DNA of 15,159 bases from Pseudomonas sp. (GTDB lineage: Bacteria > Pseudomonadota > Gammaproteobacteria > Pseudomonadales > Pseudomonadaceae): the NCBI GenBank assembly GCA_007117785.1, contig SKFV01000008.1, positions 1-15,159 on the forward strand. The letters run 5' to 3'. The notes under the pieces were generated by a model, which was not told where the DNA came from, did not search any database, and saw only the letters and a program-made list of their open reading frames with translations. How positions within the stretch are numbered: position 1 is the first letter of the stretch; each line of letters starts with the position of its first letter. Made by a program: the position numbers and the translations under genes. Shown here in pieces: positions 7,239 to 13,998 of this stretch.

Positions 7239-9026
7239 ATGGCTGACTACAAGGCCCCGCTGCGCGATATCCGTTTTGTTCTCAATGATGTGTTTGATGC
7301 CGGTACCCTGTGGCAGAACCTGCCCGGGCTGAACGGCGCCGCAGATATGGAAATCGCCGATGCCATGCTGGAAGAAGCCGGCAAAATGGCCAGTCAGACC
7401 ATCGCCCCGATCAACCGCAGTGGCGATGAAGAAGGCGCCCAGTGGAAAGATGGTGTGGTGACTACCCCGGCCGGTTTCAAAGAGGCCTACAGGGTCTATG
7501 CCGAAGGCGGCTGGGTCGGCCTGGGTGGTAATCCGGAGTTTGGTGGTATGGGCATGCCGAAAGCCCTGGGTGTGCAGGTTGAAGAAATCATCTACGGTGC
7601 CAACAACAGCTTCGCCCTGTATCCGGCTCTCTCCGCCGGTTGCTGCCTGGCGCTCGATGCCCATGGCAGCGAAGAGCTGAAGCAGGCCTATCTGCCCAAC
7701 CTGTACGCAGGTACCTGGTCGGGCACCATGTGTCTGACCGAGCCGCATTGCGGTACCGATCTGGGTATTATCCGGACCAAAGCCGTACCGGCTGCTGATG
7801 GCAGCTATGAGCTCACTGGCACCAAGATCTTTATCACCGGTGGCGAGCATGACCTGACCGAGAACATCATCCACATGGTCTTGGCCAAGCTGCCCGATGC
7901 GCCGCCCGGCCCCAAGGGAATTTCCCTGTTCCTGGTGCCCAAGTTCCTGGTCAATGAAGATGGCAGTATCGGCGAGCGCAACCCGGTCACCTGCGGCTCG
8001 ATCGAGCACAAGATGGGTATCAAGGCCTCGGCTACCTGCGTGATGAACTTTGACGGTGCCAAGGGGTACTTGGTCGGTGAGATCAACAAGGGTCTCAATG
8101 CCATGTTTACCATGATGAACTACGAGCGTCTGTCGATTGGTATTCAGGGCATCGGTTGTTCCGAGGCCTCGTACCAGAGCGCAGTTGATTACGCCCGCGA
8201 GCGCATCCAGAGCCGAGCCCCGACCGGTGCCCAGCAGCCAGAGAAGGCCGCTGACCCTATCATCGTGCACCCCGATGTTCGCCGTATGCTGTTGAACATC
8301 AAGTCGCTGACGGAAGCCAGTCGCGCCTTCTCCAGCTATGTGGGCATGCAGCTGGATATCAGCAAGTTCACTGACAATGCTGAAGACCGGACCAAAGGCG
8401 AGGCGCTGGTCGCCTTGCTGACGCCGGTTGCCAAGGCCTTTTTTACCGATATCGGCCTGGCCAACACCATTGACGGTCAGCAGGTTTTCGGTGGCCACGG
8501 GTATGTCCGTGAGTGGGGTCAGGAGCAACTGGTGCGCGATGCGCGAATTGCACAGATCTATGAAGGCACCAACGGCATCCAGGCCCTCGACCTCATGGGT
8601 CGCAAGACAGTGGCCAACAAGGGCGCCTACTTCAAGGTATTTGCCGAGGAAATTCGCAGCTTTGTTGCCGACAACGCGGATGCTGCCCTGGCTGAGTTTG
8701 TCAAGCCGCTGGCCAAGGCCATCGACAACCTGGAAGAGCTGACCGAGATGGTCATCGATCGCAGTCAGAGCAACCCGAACGAAGTCGGTGCTGCTTCAGT
8801 CGAGTACCTGCATGTGTTCGGTTACACCGCCTATGCCTACATGTGGGCGAAGATGGCCAAGGCTGCCCTGGCCCGGCTGGATGATGATGCAGATGGCTTC
8901 TACAAGGCCAAGCTGAGTACTGGTCGTTACTACGTCAAACGCATCCTGCCGCGCATCCACTCGCTGAGCGAGTCGGTGCGTGCTGGGAGCGAGCCGCTGT
9001 TCGAGCTGGATGCAGCGCAGTTCTGA
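7239..9026 (+). CDS. acyl-CoA dehydrogenase, ~600-residue type (FadE/DmdC-like), copy 2
   Basis: A 595-residue paralogue of the preceding gene, alignable end to end and sharing long blocks such as TMCLTEPHCGTDLG (163-176), SIEHKMGIKASATCVMNFD, GGHGYVREWGQEQ (418-430) and the catalytic YEGTNGIQALDL (Glu442). Differences cluster in the N-terminal helices (residues 18-50) and around the substrate channel (for example AGTLWQNLPGLNGA, and SIGIQGIGCSEA for GTGMQGMCHGEA), which suggests a different acyl-chain preference. It catalyses the FAD-linked dehydrogenation of acyl-CoA and passes electrons to ETF. A GAGGAG site 7 nt before the ATG fixes the start. It is transcribed apart from copy 1 because of the intervening terminator. 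Downstream comes the Rsm RNA gene. Confidence 0.93.
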   Translation: MADYKAPLRDIRFVLNDVFDAGTLWQNLPGLNGAADMEIADAMLEEAGKMASQTIAPINRSGDEEGAQWKDGVVTTPAGFKEAYRVYAEGGWVGLGGNPEFGGMGMPKALGVQVEEIIYGANNSFALYPALSAGCCLALDAHGSEELKQAYLPNLYAGTWSGTMCLTEPHCGTDLGIIRTKAVPAADGSYELTGTKIFITGGEHDLTENIIHMVLAKLPDAPPGPKGISLFLVPKFLVNEDGSIGERNPVTCGSIEHKMGIKASATCVMNFDGAKGYLVGEINKGLNAMFTMMNYERLSIGIQGIGCSEASYQSAVDYARERIQSRAPTGAQQPEKAADPIIVHPDVRRMLLNIKSLTEASRAFSSYVGMQLDISKFTDNAEDRTKGEALVALLTPVAKAFFTDIGLANTIDGQQVFGGHGYVREWGQEQLVRDARIAQIYEGTNGIQALDLMGRKTVANKGAYFKVFAEEIRSFVADNADAALAEFVKPLAKAIDNLEELTEMVIDRSQSNPNEVGAASVEYLHVFGYTAYAYMWAKMAKAALARLDDDADGFYKAKLSTGRYYVKRILPRIHSLSESVRAGSEPLFELDAAQF

Positions 9027-9037
9027 TTGGCTGGCCT

Positions 9038-9067
9038 ACTGCCTGTAAGTAAAGACTTACAGGCAGT
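9038..9067 (+). promoter_or_regulatory. GacA box (UAS) of an rsm small-RNA gene
   Basis: The sequence contains TGTAAGTAAAGACTTACA (9044-9061), a perfect match to the TGTAAG-N6-CTTACA upstream activating sequence bound by phosphorylated GacA. The symmetry extends beyond the box: ACTGCCTGTAAGT and ACTTACAGGCAGT are perfect 13-bp arms around AAAG. It starts 12 nt after the dehydrogenase stop and could be mistaken for a terminator, but it lacks a U-run. Its centre is about 65 bp before the predicted start of the small RNA. It might additionally form a 3' hairpin on the dehydrogenase mRNA. Confidence 0.88.
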
Positions 9068-9105
9068 GGTGTCTTTGGCTGATGGGCAGCCCCTGGTAAC
9101 CTGAC

Positions 9106-9111
9106 TACTAT
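9106..9111 (+). promoter_or_regulatory. -10-like element of the rsm small-RNA gene
   Basis: TACTAT matches the sigma-70 -10 consensus at 4 of 6 positions and has no recognisable -35 at 16-18 bp, as expected for a GacA-activated promoter. It would place the RNA start at about 9117-9119. Confidence 0.5.
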
Positions 9112-9116
9112 GTGTC

Positions 9117-9237
9117 CTGCATGGAGCAACGAAGGAAGCGCAATCAAATAACAGGGATCAGGGACTCTGTCTGGAGGCAGCCCGATACGGATGATCAGGA
9201 CACTATTCTGCAAAGCCTCGCCTCGGCGGGGTTTTTT
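9117..9237 (+). ncRNA. rsmY: RsmX/Y/Z-family small RNA (probably RsmY), sequesters RsmA/CsrA
   Basis: This stretch of about 120 nt has no open frame but carries seven GGA motifs (at 9123, 9134, 9155, 9162, 9173, 9189, 9198) before an intrinsic terminator. Repeated GGA in loops or between stems is the hallmark of RNAs that titrate the translational repressor RsmA/CsrA. Short stems present some of them: TGC-ATGGA-GCA (9118-9128), CAG-GGACT-CTG (9159-9169) and GAT-ACGGATG-ATC (9184-9196). Together with the perfect GacA box upstream, this is a Gac/Rsm small-RNA gene. Length (about 120 nt) fits RsmX, Y and Z alike; RsmY is favoured because I recall rsmY lying next to tandem acyl-CoA dehydrogenase genes in P. 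putida. The 5' end is estimated, not observed. Confidence 0.85.
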
Positions 9238-9240
9238 CTT
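9212..9240 (+). terminator. intrinsic terminator of the rsm small RNA
   Basis: CCTCGC (9216-9221), loop CTCG, GCGGGG (9226-9231), one G-U pair, followed by TTTTTTCTT. It ends the small RNA and lies 8 bp from the convergent dioxygenase stop codon, where the reverse strand (stem followed by CTTTG) could only be a weak terminator. Confidence 0.9.
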
Positions 9241-9245
9241 GCCCG

Positions 9246-10154
9246 CTAATCGGCCCCGGCAGCCACCGGCTTGTCGCCCACGATAGTCACGCGGAACATT
9301 TCCCGTCGCTTGCCAAAATAATCCGAAATCGGCTGGTGCCACACACAGCGGTTGTCCCAGATCGCCAGAGTGCCAGGCGTCCAACGCATACGGCAAGTGA
9401 ACGCAGGTGCCGCCGCCACACTGAACAGGTAGTCCAGCAGCGGGCGCGACTCTTCCGGCTTCATACCTTCAATACCCAACGTATAGGCCGGGTTGGCAAA
9501 GAGCACCGCGCGGCCGGTTTCCGGGTGGCGGGTAATCATCGGGTGGCTGCGCACATCATGATCCACCGGCTTGCCGTAATTGATCTGCATGCTTTCGATG
9601 CCGGCATTGTGCTGCGCATTGGGCCCATAACCGAACTCCGGGGTATGAATCCCGCGCAGCCCATGCAATACCTTGCGTAGGGTCGGCGACAGCCACTCGC
9701 AGGCCAGATACATGTTGTTGAACAGCGTATCGCCACCGCACTCAGGCACATCGTGGCCATACAGCAGGGTAAAGGCCGGCGGTCGCTCCTGGAATGACCA
9801 GTCGGAATGCCAGGCGCCACCGAACACAAAGGGGCTGCCCTCGTCGGCTTCCTTGCGCACATGCACAATATGCGGGTGCTCTTTCATCGGCGTGACATAG
9901 GGTTCGGTGCCAAAATCGCCAAAGCGCCGCGCTACCGCATCCAGCTGCGCAACATCCAGATTCTGACCACGAATAAACAGTACCTGATGGTCCAGCAAGG
10001 CCTGACGCAAAGCCGCCTGGCCATCATGCGACAGTGTGGTCAGATCCACATCCTTCACATCCGCACCGAGTGAACCGGCCACCGGGGTGACCCTGAAATG
10101 GGGTGTCTCGCGGGCCTTGTTGTTGGCGGCCGTGGTATAGAAAAATTCAGGCAT
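9246..10154 (-). CDS. TauD/TfdA-family Fe(II)/2-oxoglutarate dioxygenase
   Basis: A 302-residue non-haem iron oxygenase that would hydroxylate a substrate while decarboxylating 2-oxoglutarate. The iron triad is visible: H116 and D118 in AWHSDWSF, and H273 in WDNRCVWHQ. R284 and R288 fall 11 and 15 residues after the distal His, the same spacing as the 2-oxoglutarate- and sulfonate-binding arginines (R266, R270 after H255) of E. coli TauD. GGDTLFNNMYLA (140-151) is another family block. TauD takes taurine and TfdA takes 2,4-D; no tauABC genes are nearby, so the substrate, perhaps a sulfonate, sulfate ester or carboxylate, is open. AGAGGA precedes the ATG. Its promoter resembles that of the hydratase gene 2.6 kb away, arguing for a common catabolic function with the porin between them. 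Confidence 0.9.
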   Translation of the reverse strand: MPEFFYTTAANNKARETPHFRVTPVAGSLGADVKDVDLTTLSHDGQAALRQALLDHQVLFIRGQNLDVAQLDAVARRFGDFGTEPYVTPMKEHPHIVHVRKEADEGSPFVFGGAWHSDWSFQERPPAFTLLYGHDVPECGGDTLFNNMYLACEWLSPTLRKVLHGLRGIHTPEFGYGPNAQHNAGIESMQINYGKPVDHDVRSHPMITRHPETGRAVLFANPAYTLGIEGMKPEESRPLLDYLFSVAAAPAFTCRMRWTPGTLAIWDNRCVWHQPISDYFGKRREMFRVTIVGDKPVAAGAD

Positions 10155-10168
10155 GGCACTGTCCTCTT

Positions 10169-10255
10169 GTTATGTTTAGTAAGCTTAGATTGCAACACGG
10201 GGATCAGGCCAGCCATGATTATTACTGCCATGATGTGATAGTTTATGCCATCCGG
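10169..10255 (-). promoter_or_regulatory. dioxygenase promoter with AraC-type operator (module 1)
   Basis: Read on the minus strand, the operator is TGGCA-N5-TATCA-N5-TGGCA followed by ATCATGGC; on the plus strand TGCCA occurs at 10226 and 10246 (20-bp period), TGATA at 10236 and GCCATGAT at 10212. Direct repeats two helical turns apart are typical of AraC/XylS activators. A -10-like TACTAA (10176-10181, minus strand) follows with no good -35, giving a predicted start near 10169 and a 15-nt leader. Positions 10187-10255 match 12821-12889 at 47 of 69 positions without gaps, and the -10 segment 10169-10182 matches 12800-12813 at 12 of 14. Confidence 0.65.
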
Positions 10256-10278
10256 GCAATCCCTGCAGGGATTACCCG
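10253..10278. repeat. 26-bp palindrome between porin and dioxygenase genes
   Basis: CGGGCAATCCCTG (10253-10265) and CAGGGATTACCCG (10266-10278) are symmetrical except for one pair. In minus-strand RNA, the direction of both flanking genes, that pair becomes U-G and the whole 11-bp stem closes on a UGCA tetraloop; in plus-strand RNA it is a C-A mismatch. There is no U-run. It follows the porin stop by about 58 bp and touches the operator, so it may be a 3'-end stabiliser for the porin mRNA, an attenuator, or an operator. Confidence 0.6.
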
Positions 10279-10335
10279 AGCATCAGCTTCAGTTGCCGGA
10301 GCCTTAACACGGCTCATGGAGGCGACTGGTACTGC

Positions 10336-11571
10336 TTACAACAGCGGCAGGGTGTAGGAAACAATCAACCGGTTTTCGTCCAGATTGCGAATCACATCCG
10401 AGCGCACCATTGCGTTGCGCCATTGCAGCGAGAGATTCTTGAACGTGCCGGACTGAACGGTGTATGTGAAGTCTATGTCACGCTCCCACTCCTTGCCGCG
10501 AGCTGCTGCCCCCATATCGATATTGTTGCCCCGAACATAGCGCACCAGGCCTTTCAGGCCAGTTAGGCCGTACGCAGCAAAGTCGAGGTCGTAGCGTACT
10601 TGCCAGGACTTCTGGTCAGCCCGGGCAAAATCCAGGATTTGTACATAGTTGGCAATGTAGGGGTTGTTCTCGCGCAGATAAGGAAACGCGGTGTCACCGT
10701 CACTGTGCTGGTAGCCAAGGCGCAAGGTATGCGGCCCGGTACTGGCTGACAGCATGAGCGATTTCATCTGGTGATCAATGTTCAATGGCTGCTTGCCGTG
10801 GTCACGGGTGTCGAACCAGGCCAGATTGGCGCCGAGTTGCCAGTTATCCGTTTTGTAGCGCTGGATCAGGTTGAACAGATTTTGCGCATAGACGTCATCC
10901 AGTTCGCCGCGCCATAGACCCAGGGTGGTGTCGCTTTGGGCAAAGGTATAGGTGCCGCCAAGGTAGTTGAACCGGTCTGAGCTGCCACCCAGAGTGGCGT
11001 CGATATCCTGTCGGTTAGTGCTGGCCCGGTAGTTCACTTCACGCAGTTGACCGGCCTGGATATCTAGGTGGTCGATCTCTGCCGTCGCCAGGCTGACACC
11101 GGTATAGGTTTGCGGGAGCAGGCGAATATCGCTGGCTTGGGCAATCGGTATGCTGGGGATGTGATGACCCAGTTTCAGCGTGGTTGCCGAGATGCGGGCC
11201 TTGGCAGCGATCATAGCATTGCCATAACTGCCTGGACCCTCGTTGCTGAATGCGTTGGGCAGCAGACCGGTGCCGGCACGCGCATCGGCAGAATCCAGTT
11301 TTACCCCGGTCGCGGCATAGAGATCCAGACCAAAGCCGGCAGGGCCGGGTGTGTAGCCTGATTCGGCGCGCAAAATAAACCCCTGAGCCCACTCTTCAGC
11401 TTTGGACTGAGCACCCGGATCGCGGAAGTCGCGGTTGAAATAGAAATTGCGCAGCAACAGTGATGCGGTGGCATCTTCGGCAAAACCCGCGGCATGGGTT
11501 GTAGGGGGTGTTACAGAGGTCAGACCAAGTGCCACGGCAGTGGTCAGGGCATAAAGGGCGGCATGCTTCAT
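10336..11571 (-). CDS. OprD-family outer-membrane porin
   Basis: A 411-residue precursor. Residues 1-27 form a signal peptide (basic start MKHAAL, hydrophobic core, cleavage near THA/AG). The mature start GFAEDATASLLLRNFYFNRDFRD is the signature opening of the Pseudomonas OprD family, followed by alternating beta-strand-like segments, LGLWRGELDDVYAQNLF (OprD-type 'Y-x-N' region), WQVRYDLDFAAYGLTGL near the end and the closing LIVSYTLPLL strand. OprD-family members are 18-strand channels for basic amino acids or for carboxylated and aromatic small molecules. Position between the dioxygenase and the hydratase suggests it admits their substrate. The SD AGGAG is 7 nt before the ATG. The 292-bp upstream gap contains only a weak single half-site resembling the cluster's operator. 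Confidence 0.92.
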   Translation of the reverse strand: MKHAALYALTTAVALGLTSVTPPTTHAAGFAEDATASLLLRNFYFNRDFRDPGAQSKAEEWAQGFILRAESGYTPGPAGFGLDLYAATGVKLDSADARAGTGLLPNAFSNEGPGSYGNAMIAAKARISATTLKLGHHIPSIPIAQASDIRLLPQTYTGVSLATAEIDHLDIQAGQLREVNYRASTNRQDIDATLGGSSDRFNYLGGTYTFAQSDTTLGLWRGELDDVYAQNLFNLIQRYKTDNWQLGANLAWFDTRDHGKQPLNIDHQMKSLMLSASTGPHTLRLGYQHSDGDTAFPYLRENNPYIANYVQILDFARADQKSWQVRYDLDFAAYGLTGLKGLVRYVRGNNIDMGAAARGKEWERDIDFTYTVQSGTFKNLSLQWRNAMVRSDVIRNLDENRLIVSYTLPLL

Positions 11572-11863
11572 TATTATTCTCCTGAGTTGAGCAGGTGCCG
11601 GCTCCCACCGGCGGGCACGTCAACCAATAAAGCATGAGCGACGGCGTTGCTCTGTACGACCTTGGTCGGAAACGGCTGTTTAGCTGCTGTGTGCTAACGC
11701 CAAGCGCGCACCTGAAAGAGGGGAAAACAAGCATGTTTGAGCGGTTTTTTGCGGTGCACGACGAGGGCGTTGAGCACCGTTAGCGGGAATAGACTTTAGC
11801 AGGGGGGCACTGCGCGACTTGCCAGTTTACCCATAACAAAAACTAAGGACCGTTCTATAAGGG
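11572..11863 (-). promoter_or_regulatory. porin leader with GC hairpin; 292-bp gap without a gene
   Basis: Immediately upstream of the porin SD (minus-strand CAGGAG, 11579-11584) is a 5-bp perfect stem GCCGG/CCGGC (11597-11612) whose hexaloop reads UGGGAG on the mRNA. A GGA in a hairpin loop plus a GGA in the SD is the layout of RsmA/CsrA targets. Further upstream, GTGCCC-type flanks can form a competing stem. TTGGTTGAC (minus strand, about 11619-11627) could supply a -35 but no good -10 was found. Around 11820-11833 there is a sequence resembling one half of the cluster's AraC-type operator with a 1-nt gap. Nothing coding is seen. Confidence 0.35.
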
Positions 11864-12646
11864 TTAGCTTATCGCACACGCCAGTGTGCCAAGGTACCCC
11901 ATATCCACTGACAGGTAGTCTCCCGCTGTGATAGGTAGCATGGGGGCGAGTGCACCGGACAGCAGAATATCTCCGGCCTGTACGGGTGTTCCGGCCAGTG
12001 CGCGTTGGCTAACCAGCCAACGGCAAGCATCAAGCGGGCTTCCCATGCATTGGTTGCCTGCGCCCTCTGCTATCAGTTCACCATGATTCATCAGCCGGGC
12101 AGTCAGGCTGGCCAGCGCCGTCGGGTCTGCGGGGTGCAGGGTGTCGCCCAGCATAAAGCGTCCGAACGAGAGGTTATCTGCGACGGCTTCAGCCAGTGAG
12201 TGCGGCCAGCCAGTATAGGCAGAGTCACAGAATTCAAAGGCACAAGTAACGCCGGTCAACGACGCGACCAGGGTTGCGTCGTCGATATCAGGCTGAACAA
12301 CCGGGCGGGAAAATACGAAGGCAACTTCAATTTCTACCCGCGGCTCAATGAACTCACGGCTATCCAGTGTCGGATGTTTTATTTGCCAGTCGGCCATCAG
12401 CGGGCCAGCCAAGGGCTGATCCAGTTTTAGTGCGGCCTGCATGCGAGTGTCGGTAAGGCCAAGCTTGAAGCCAACGGGTTTATGCCCCTCGGCGATATAG
12501 CGGTCAATCAGATGCTGTTGCACGATTTTGGCCTGCTGAATGTTCTCCGGGCTGATGCGTGGAGCGCCATTACCGAGTGCCAGGTGCTGGCGGCGTGCGT
12601 TATGGATCGCCAACGCTAAAGTCTGTGCATCAGTCGTCGTGTTCAC
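11864..12646 (-). CDS. 2-keto-4-pentenoate hydratase-family protein (MhpD/DmpE-like)
   Basis: A 260-residue member of the hydratase/decarboxylase branch of the FAH superfamily. Enzymes of this group add water to 2-hydroxypenta-2,4-dienoate (MhpD, TodG, DmpE) or decarboxylate 4-oxalocrotonate in meta-cleavage pathways, using a Mg2+ held by three glutamates. The expected metal ligands are present: E105 and E107 in EPRVEIEVAF and E138 in AFEFCDS, at the same spacing as E106/E108/E139 of MhpD; GFKLGLTD (59-66) and a Gly-rich C-terminus (LSGALAPMLPITAGDY) are also typical. The start is GTG at 12646 with a GAGG about 8 nt upstream. There is no ring-cleavage dioxygenase, aldolase or dehydrogenase alongside, so it need not belong to a classical meta pathway; it could act on another 2-keto acid. 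Confidence 0.88.
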   Translation of the reverse strand: MNTTTDAQTLALAIHNARRQHLALGNGAPRISPENIQQAKIVQQHLIDRYIAEGHKPVGFKLGLTDTRMQAALKLDQPLAGPLMADWQIKHPTLDSREFIEPRVEIEVAFVFSRPVVQPDIDDATLVASLTGVTCAFEFCDSAYTGWPHSLAEAVADNLSFGRFMLGDTLHPADPTALASLTARLMNHGELIAEGAGNQCMGSPLDACRWLVSQRALAGTPVQAGDILLSGALAPMLPITAGDYLSVDMGYLGTLACAIS

Positions 12647-12799
12647 CCGTGCCTCGCTGTCAGAGACTGGCTACTCACCAGAGGCCAGCATTGCTGTTAA
12701 AAGATAGGGTTACCTGTAAGCCCGCTTGCGCAGCGCTGAACTGAGTCCTGATATGACCAGCCTGGCTGGGTTTATCAACCGGCGTGGTACTTTCATCTG

Positions 12800-12889
12800 G
12801 TTATGCTTTGTAACGTCTCAAGGTTGCCGCAAGTGGATGCAGTCGGCCATGATGAAGGCTGCCAACTCATGATAATTTCTGCCATCTGG
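12800..12889 (-). promoter_or_regulatory. hydratase promoter with AraC-type operator (module 2)
   Basis: On the plus strand GCCATGAT is at 12846, TGCCA at 12860 and 12880 (20-bp period) and TGATA at 12870, the same spacing as in module 1 before the dioxygenase. The -10-like TACAAA (minus strand, 12807-12812) lies inside a 14-bp block shared with module 1, with a 3-nt length difference between operator and -10. Both modules face minus-strand genes in the same orientation. The predicted start near 12800 leaves a leader of about 154 nt before the hydratase GTG. The same site ends 38 bp before the divergent AraC ATG, so autoregulation is also possible. Confidence 0.65.
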
Positions 12890-12927
12890 ATCGGCAGATT
12901 ATCTTCTTCAACGGCCAGCGGTGTCCT

Positions 12928-13998
12928 ATGGATTGGCGTGAAAGGCGTGACAGTACCAATATCAATTACCTGCTGCAGCTGGCGGCCGAGGAAGGCTTGA
13001 GTGCGGCTGATTGCCTGCAGGGTAGCGCTATCGACGCGTCCGGCCTGGCCGGGAATGCACCCTTGCAGTTGTGGCAGGAGCTGGCTGTGATTCGAAATCT
13101 GGTCGCTGCAGTTGGCCGGCCCGGTCTGGGTTTACGCCTGGGCCAGCGCTATCACCTGACCAGTCTCGGCCTGCTCGGTTACACCATGTTGGCCAGTCGT
13201 ACACTGGCGGATGCCATTGCGGTCAGTCACCAGTTTCGCCCCTTGTCGCTGTCCATCTGTCCTGTGACCCTGGTTGAGCTGCCGGAGGGGTTGGAGATGC
13301 GGCTGGATGCCAGTGTGTTGCCGGCTGATGCGCGCGCTCTGGTCATCGAGCGCGGTCTGGCGGCCTGGTGCGGGGTGTTTGCCGAATTGCTGCAACGGCC
13401 TTTTGTGCCTGCACGTGTCACGCTGGCGTTGCCCGATCCTTTGGTGCAGGCGCTGTATCAAGGGTATTTTTCCTGCCCGGTCAGTGCGGCTGAGCATAAC
13501 AGTCTGCTGATTGCCCGGTCTGACCTGACCAGCCCTTTGCCGTTGGCCAATGCTGCAACCCAACAGACCTGTGCCGAGTTGTGCGCACGTTTGTGTGCCG
13601 GGCTCGAGGAGGTGCAAACGCCCCTGGCACGACAGGTGTTGCAGGTGTTGATGCGCCAGTCGGCGCAGTTGTTACCGGCTGCGGCGGTGGCCGCGCAGTT
13701 GGGTTTGTCCGAGCGCAGCCTGCACCGTCGTTTGGCGGCGGAAGGACAAAGTTATCGCGCCCTCGACGAGCGCGTGCGCAGACGGCTGGCAGAGCGCTTG
13801 TTGCGTGACAGTCGGTTACGCCTGGACAGCATCGCCCAGCAGCTGGGGTATGCCGAGGCAGCGAGTTTTTCCCGTGCTTTCAAGCGCTGGACCGGGCAAG
13901 CGCCGGCGCACTGGCGACAGGTCCAGGCCGTTGATGAGCTGGACCCCTTGCTCTCCGTATTCACTCCTTCGATCACAGCGAGTCACCGGCATGCTTGA
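12928..13998 (+). CDS. AraC-family transcriptional regulator with ligand-binding N-domain
   Basis: A 356-residue regulator of the OruR-like architecture. Residues about 20-205 match the 'arabinose-binding-type' N-terminal sensor found in Pseudomonas AraC regulators (RLGQRYHLTSLGLLGYTMLASRTLADA, 70-96, is its best-conserved stretch). The C-terminal HTH_18 domain has helix-turn-helix one at about 252-270 (AAQLGLSERSLHRRL) and two at about 301-325 (IAQQLGYAEAASFSRAFKRW). It should bind direct-repeat operators and act as an effector-dependent activator; the candidate sites are the two modules described here. It diverges from the hydratase. No clear SD precedes the ATG at 12928, so poor translation or a different start is possible. 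The stop overlaps the next start by 8 bp. Confidence 0.92.
   Translation: MDWRERRDSTNINYLLQLAAEEGLSAADCLQGSAIDASGLAGNAPLQLWQELAVIRNLVAAVGRPGLGLRLGQRYHLTSLGLLGYTMLASRTLADAIAVSHQFRPLSLSICPVTLVELPEGLEMRLDASVLPADARALVIERGLAAWCGVFAELLQRPFVPARVTLALPDPLVQALYQGYFSCPVSAAEHNSLLIARSDLTSPLPLANAATQQTCAELCARLCAGLEEVQTPLARQVLQVLMRQSAQLLPAAAVAAQLGLSERSLHRRLAAEGQSYRALDERVRRRLAERLLRDSRLRLDSIAQQLGYAEAASFSRAFKRWTGQAPAHWRQVQAVDELDPLLSVFTPSITASHRHA

Noticed and set aside
9038..9067. Intrinsic terminator of acyl-CoA dehydrogenase copy 2
   Set aside because: The perfect stem has no U-run, and the core matches the GacA box exactly, with an RNA gene following.
11820..11838. Third AraC-type operator before the porin
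   Set aside because: Only one half-site-like stretch (GTTTA-CCCAT with a gap) is present; no 20-bp direct repeat.
12715..12726. Second GacA box (TGTAAG) in the hydratase/AraC gap
   Set aside because: TGTAAG is followed after 6 nt by TGCGCA, not CTTACA; only a half-site.
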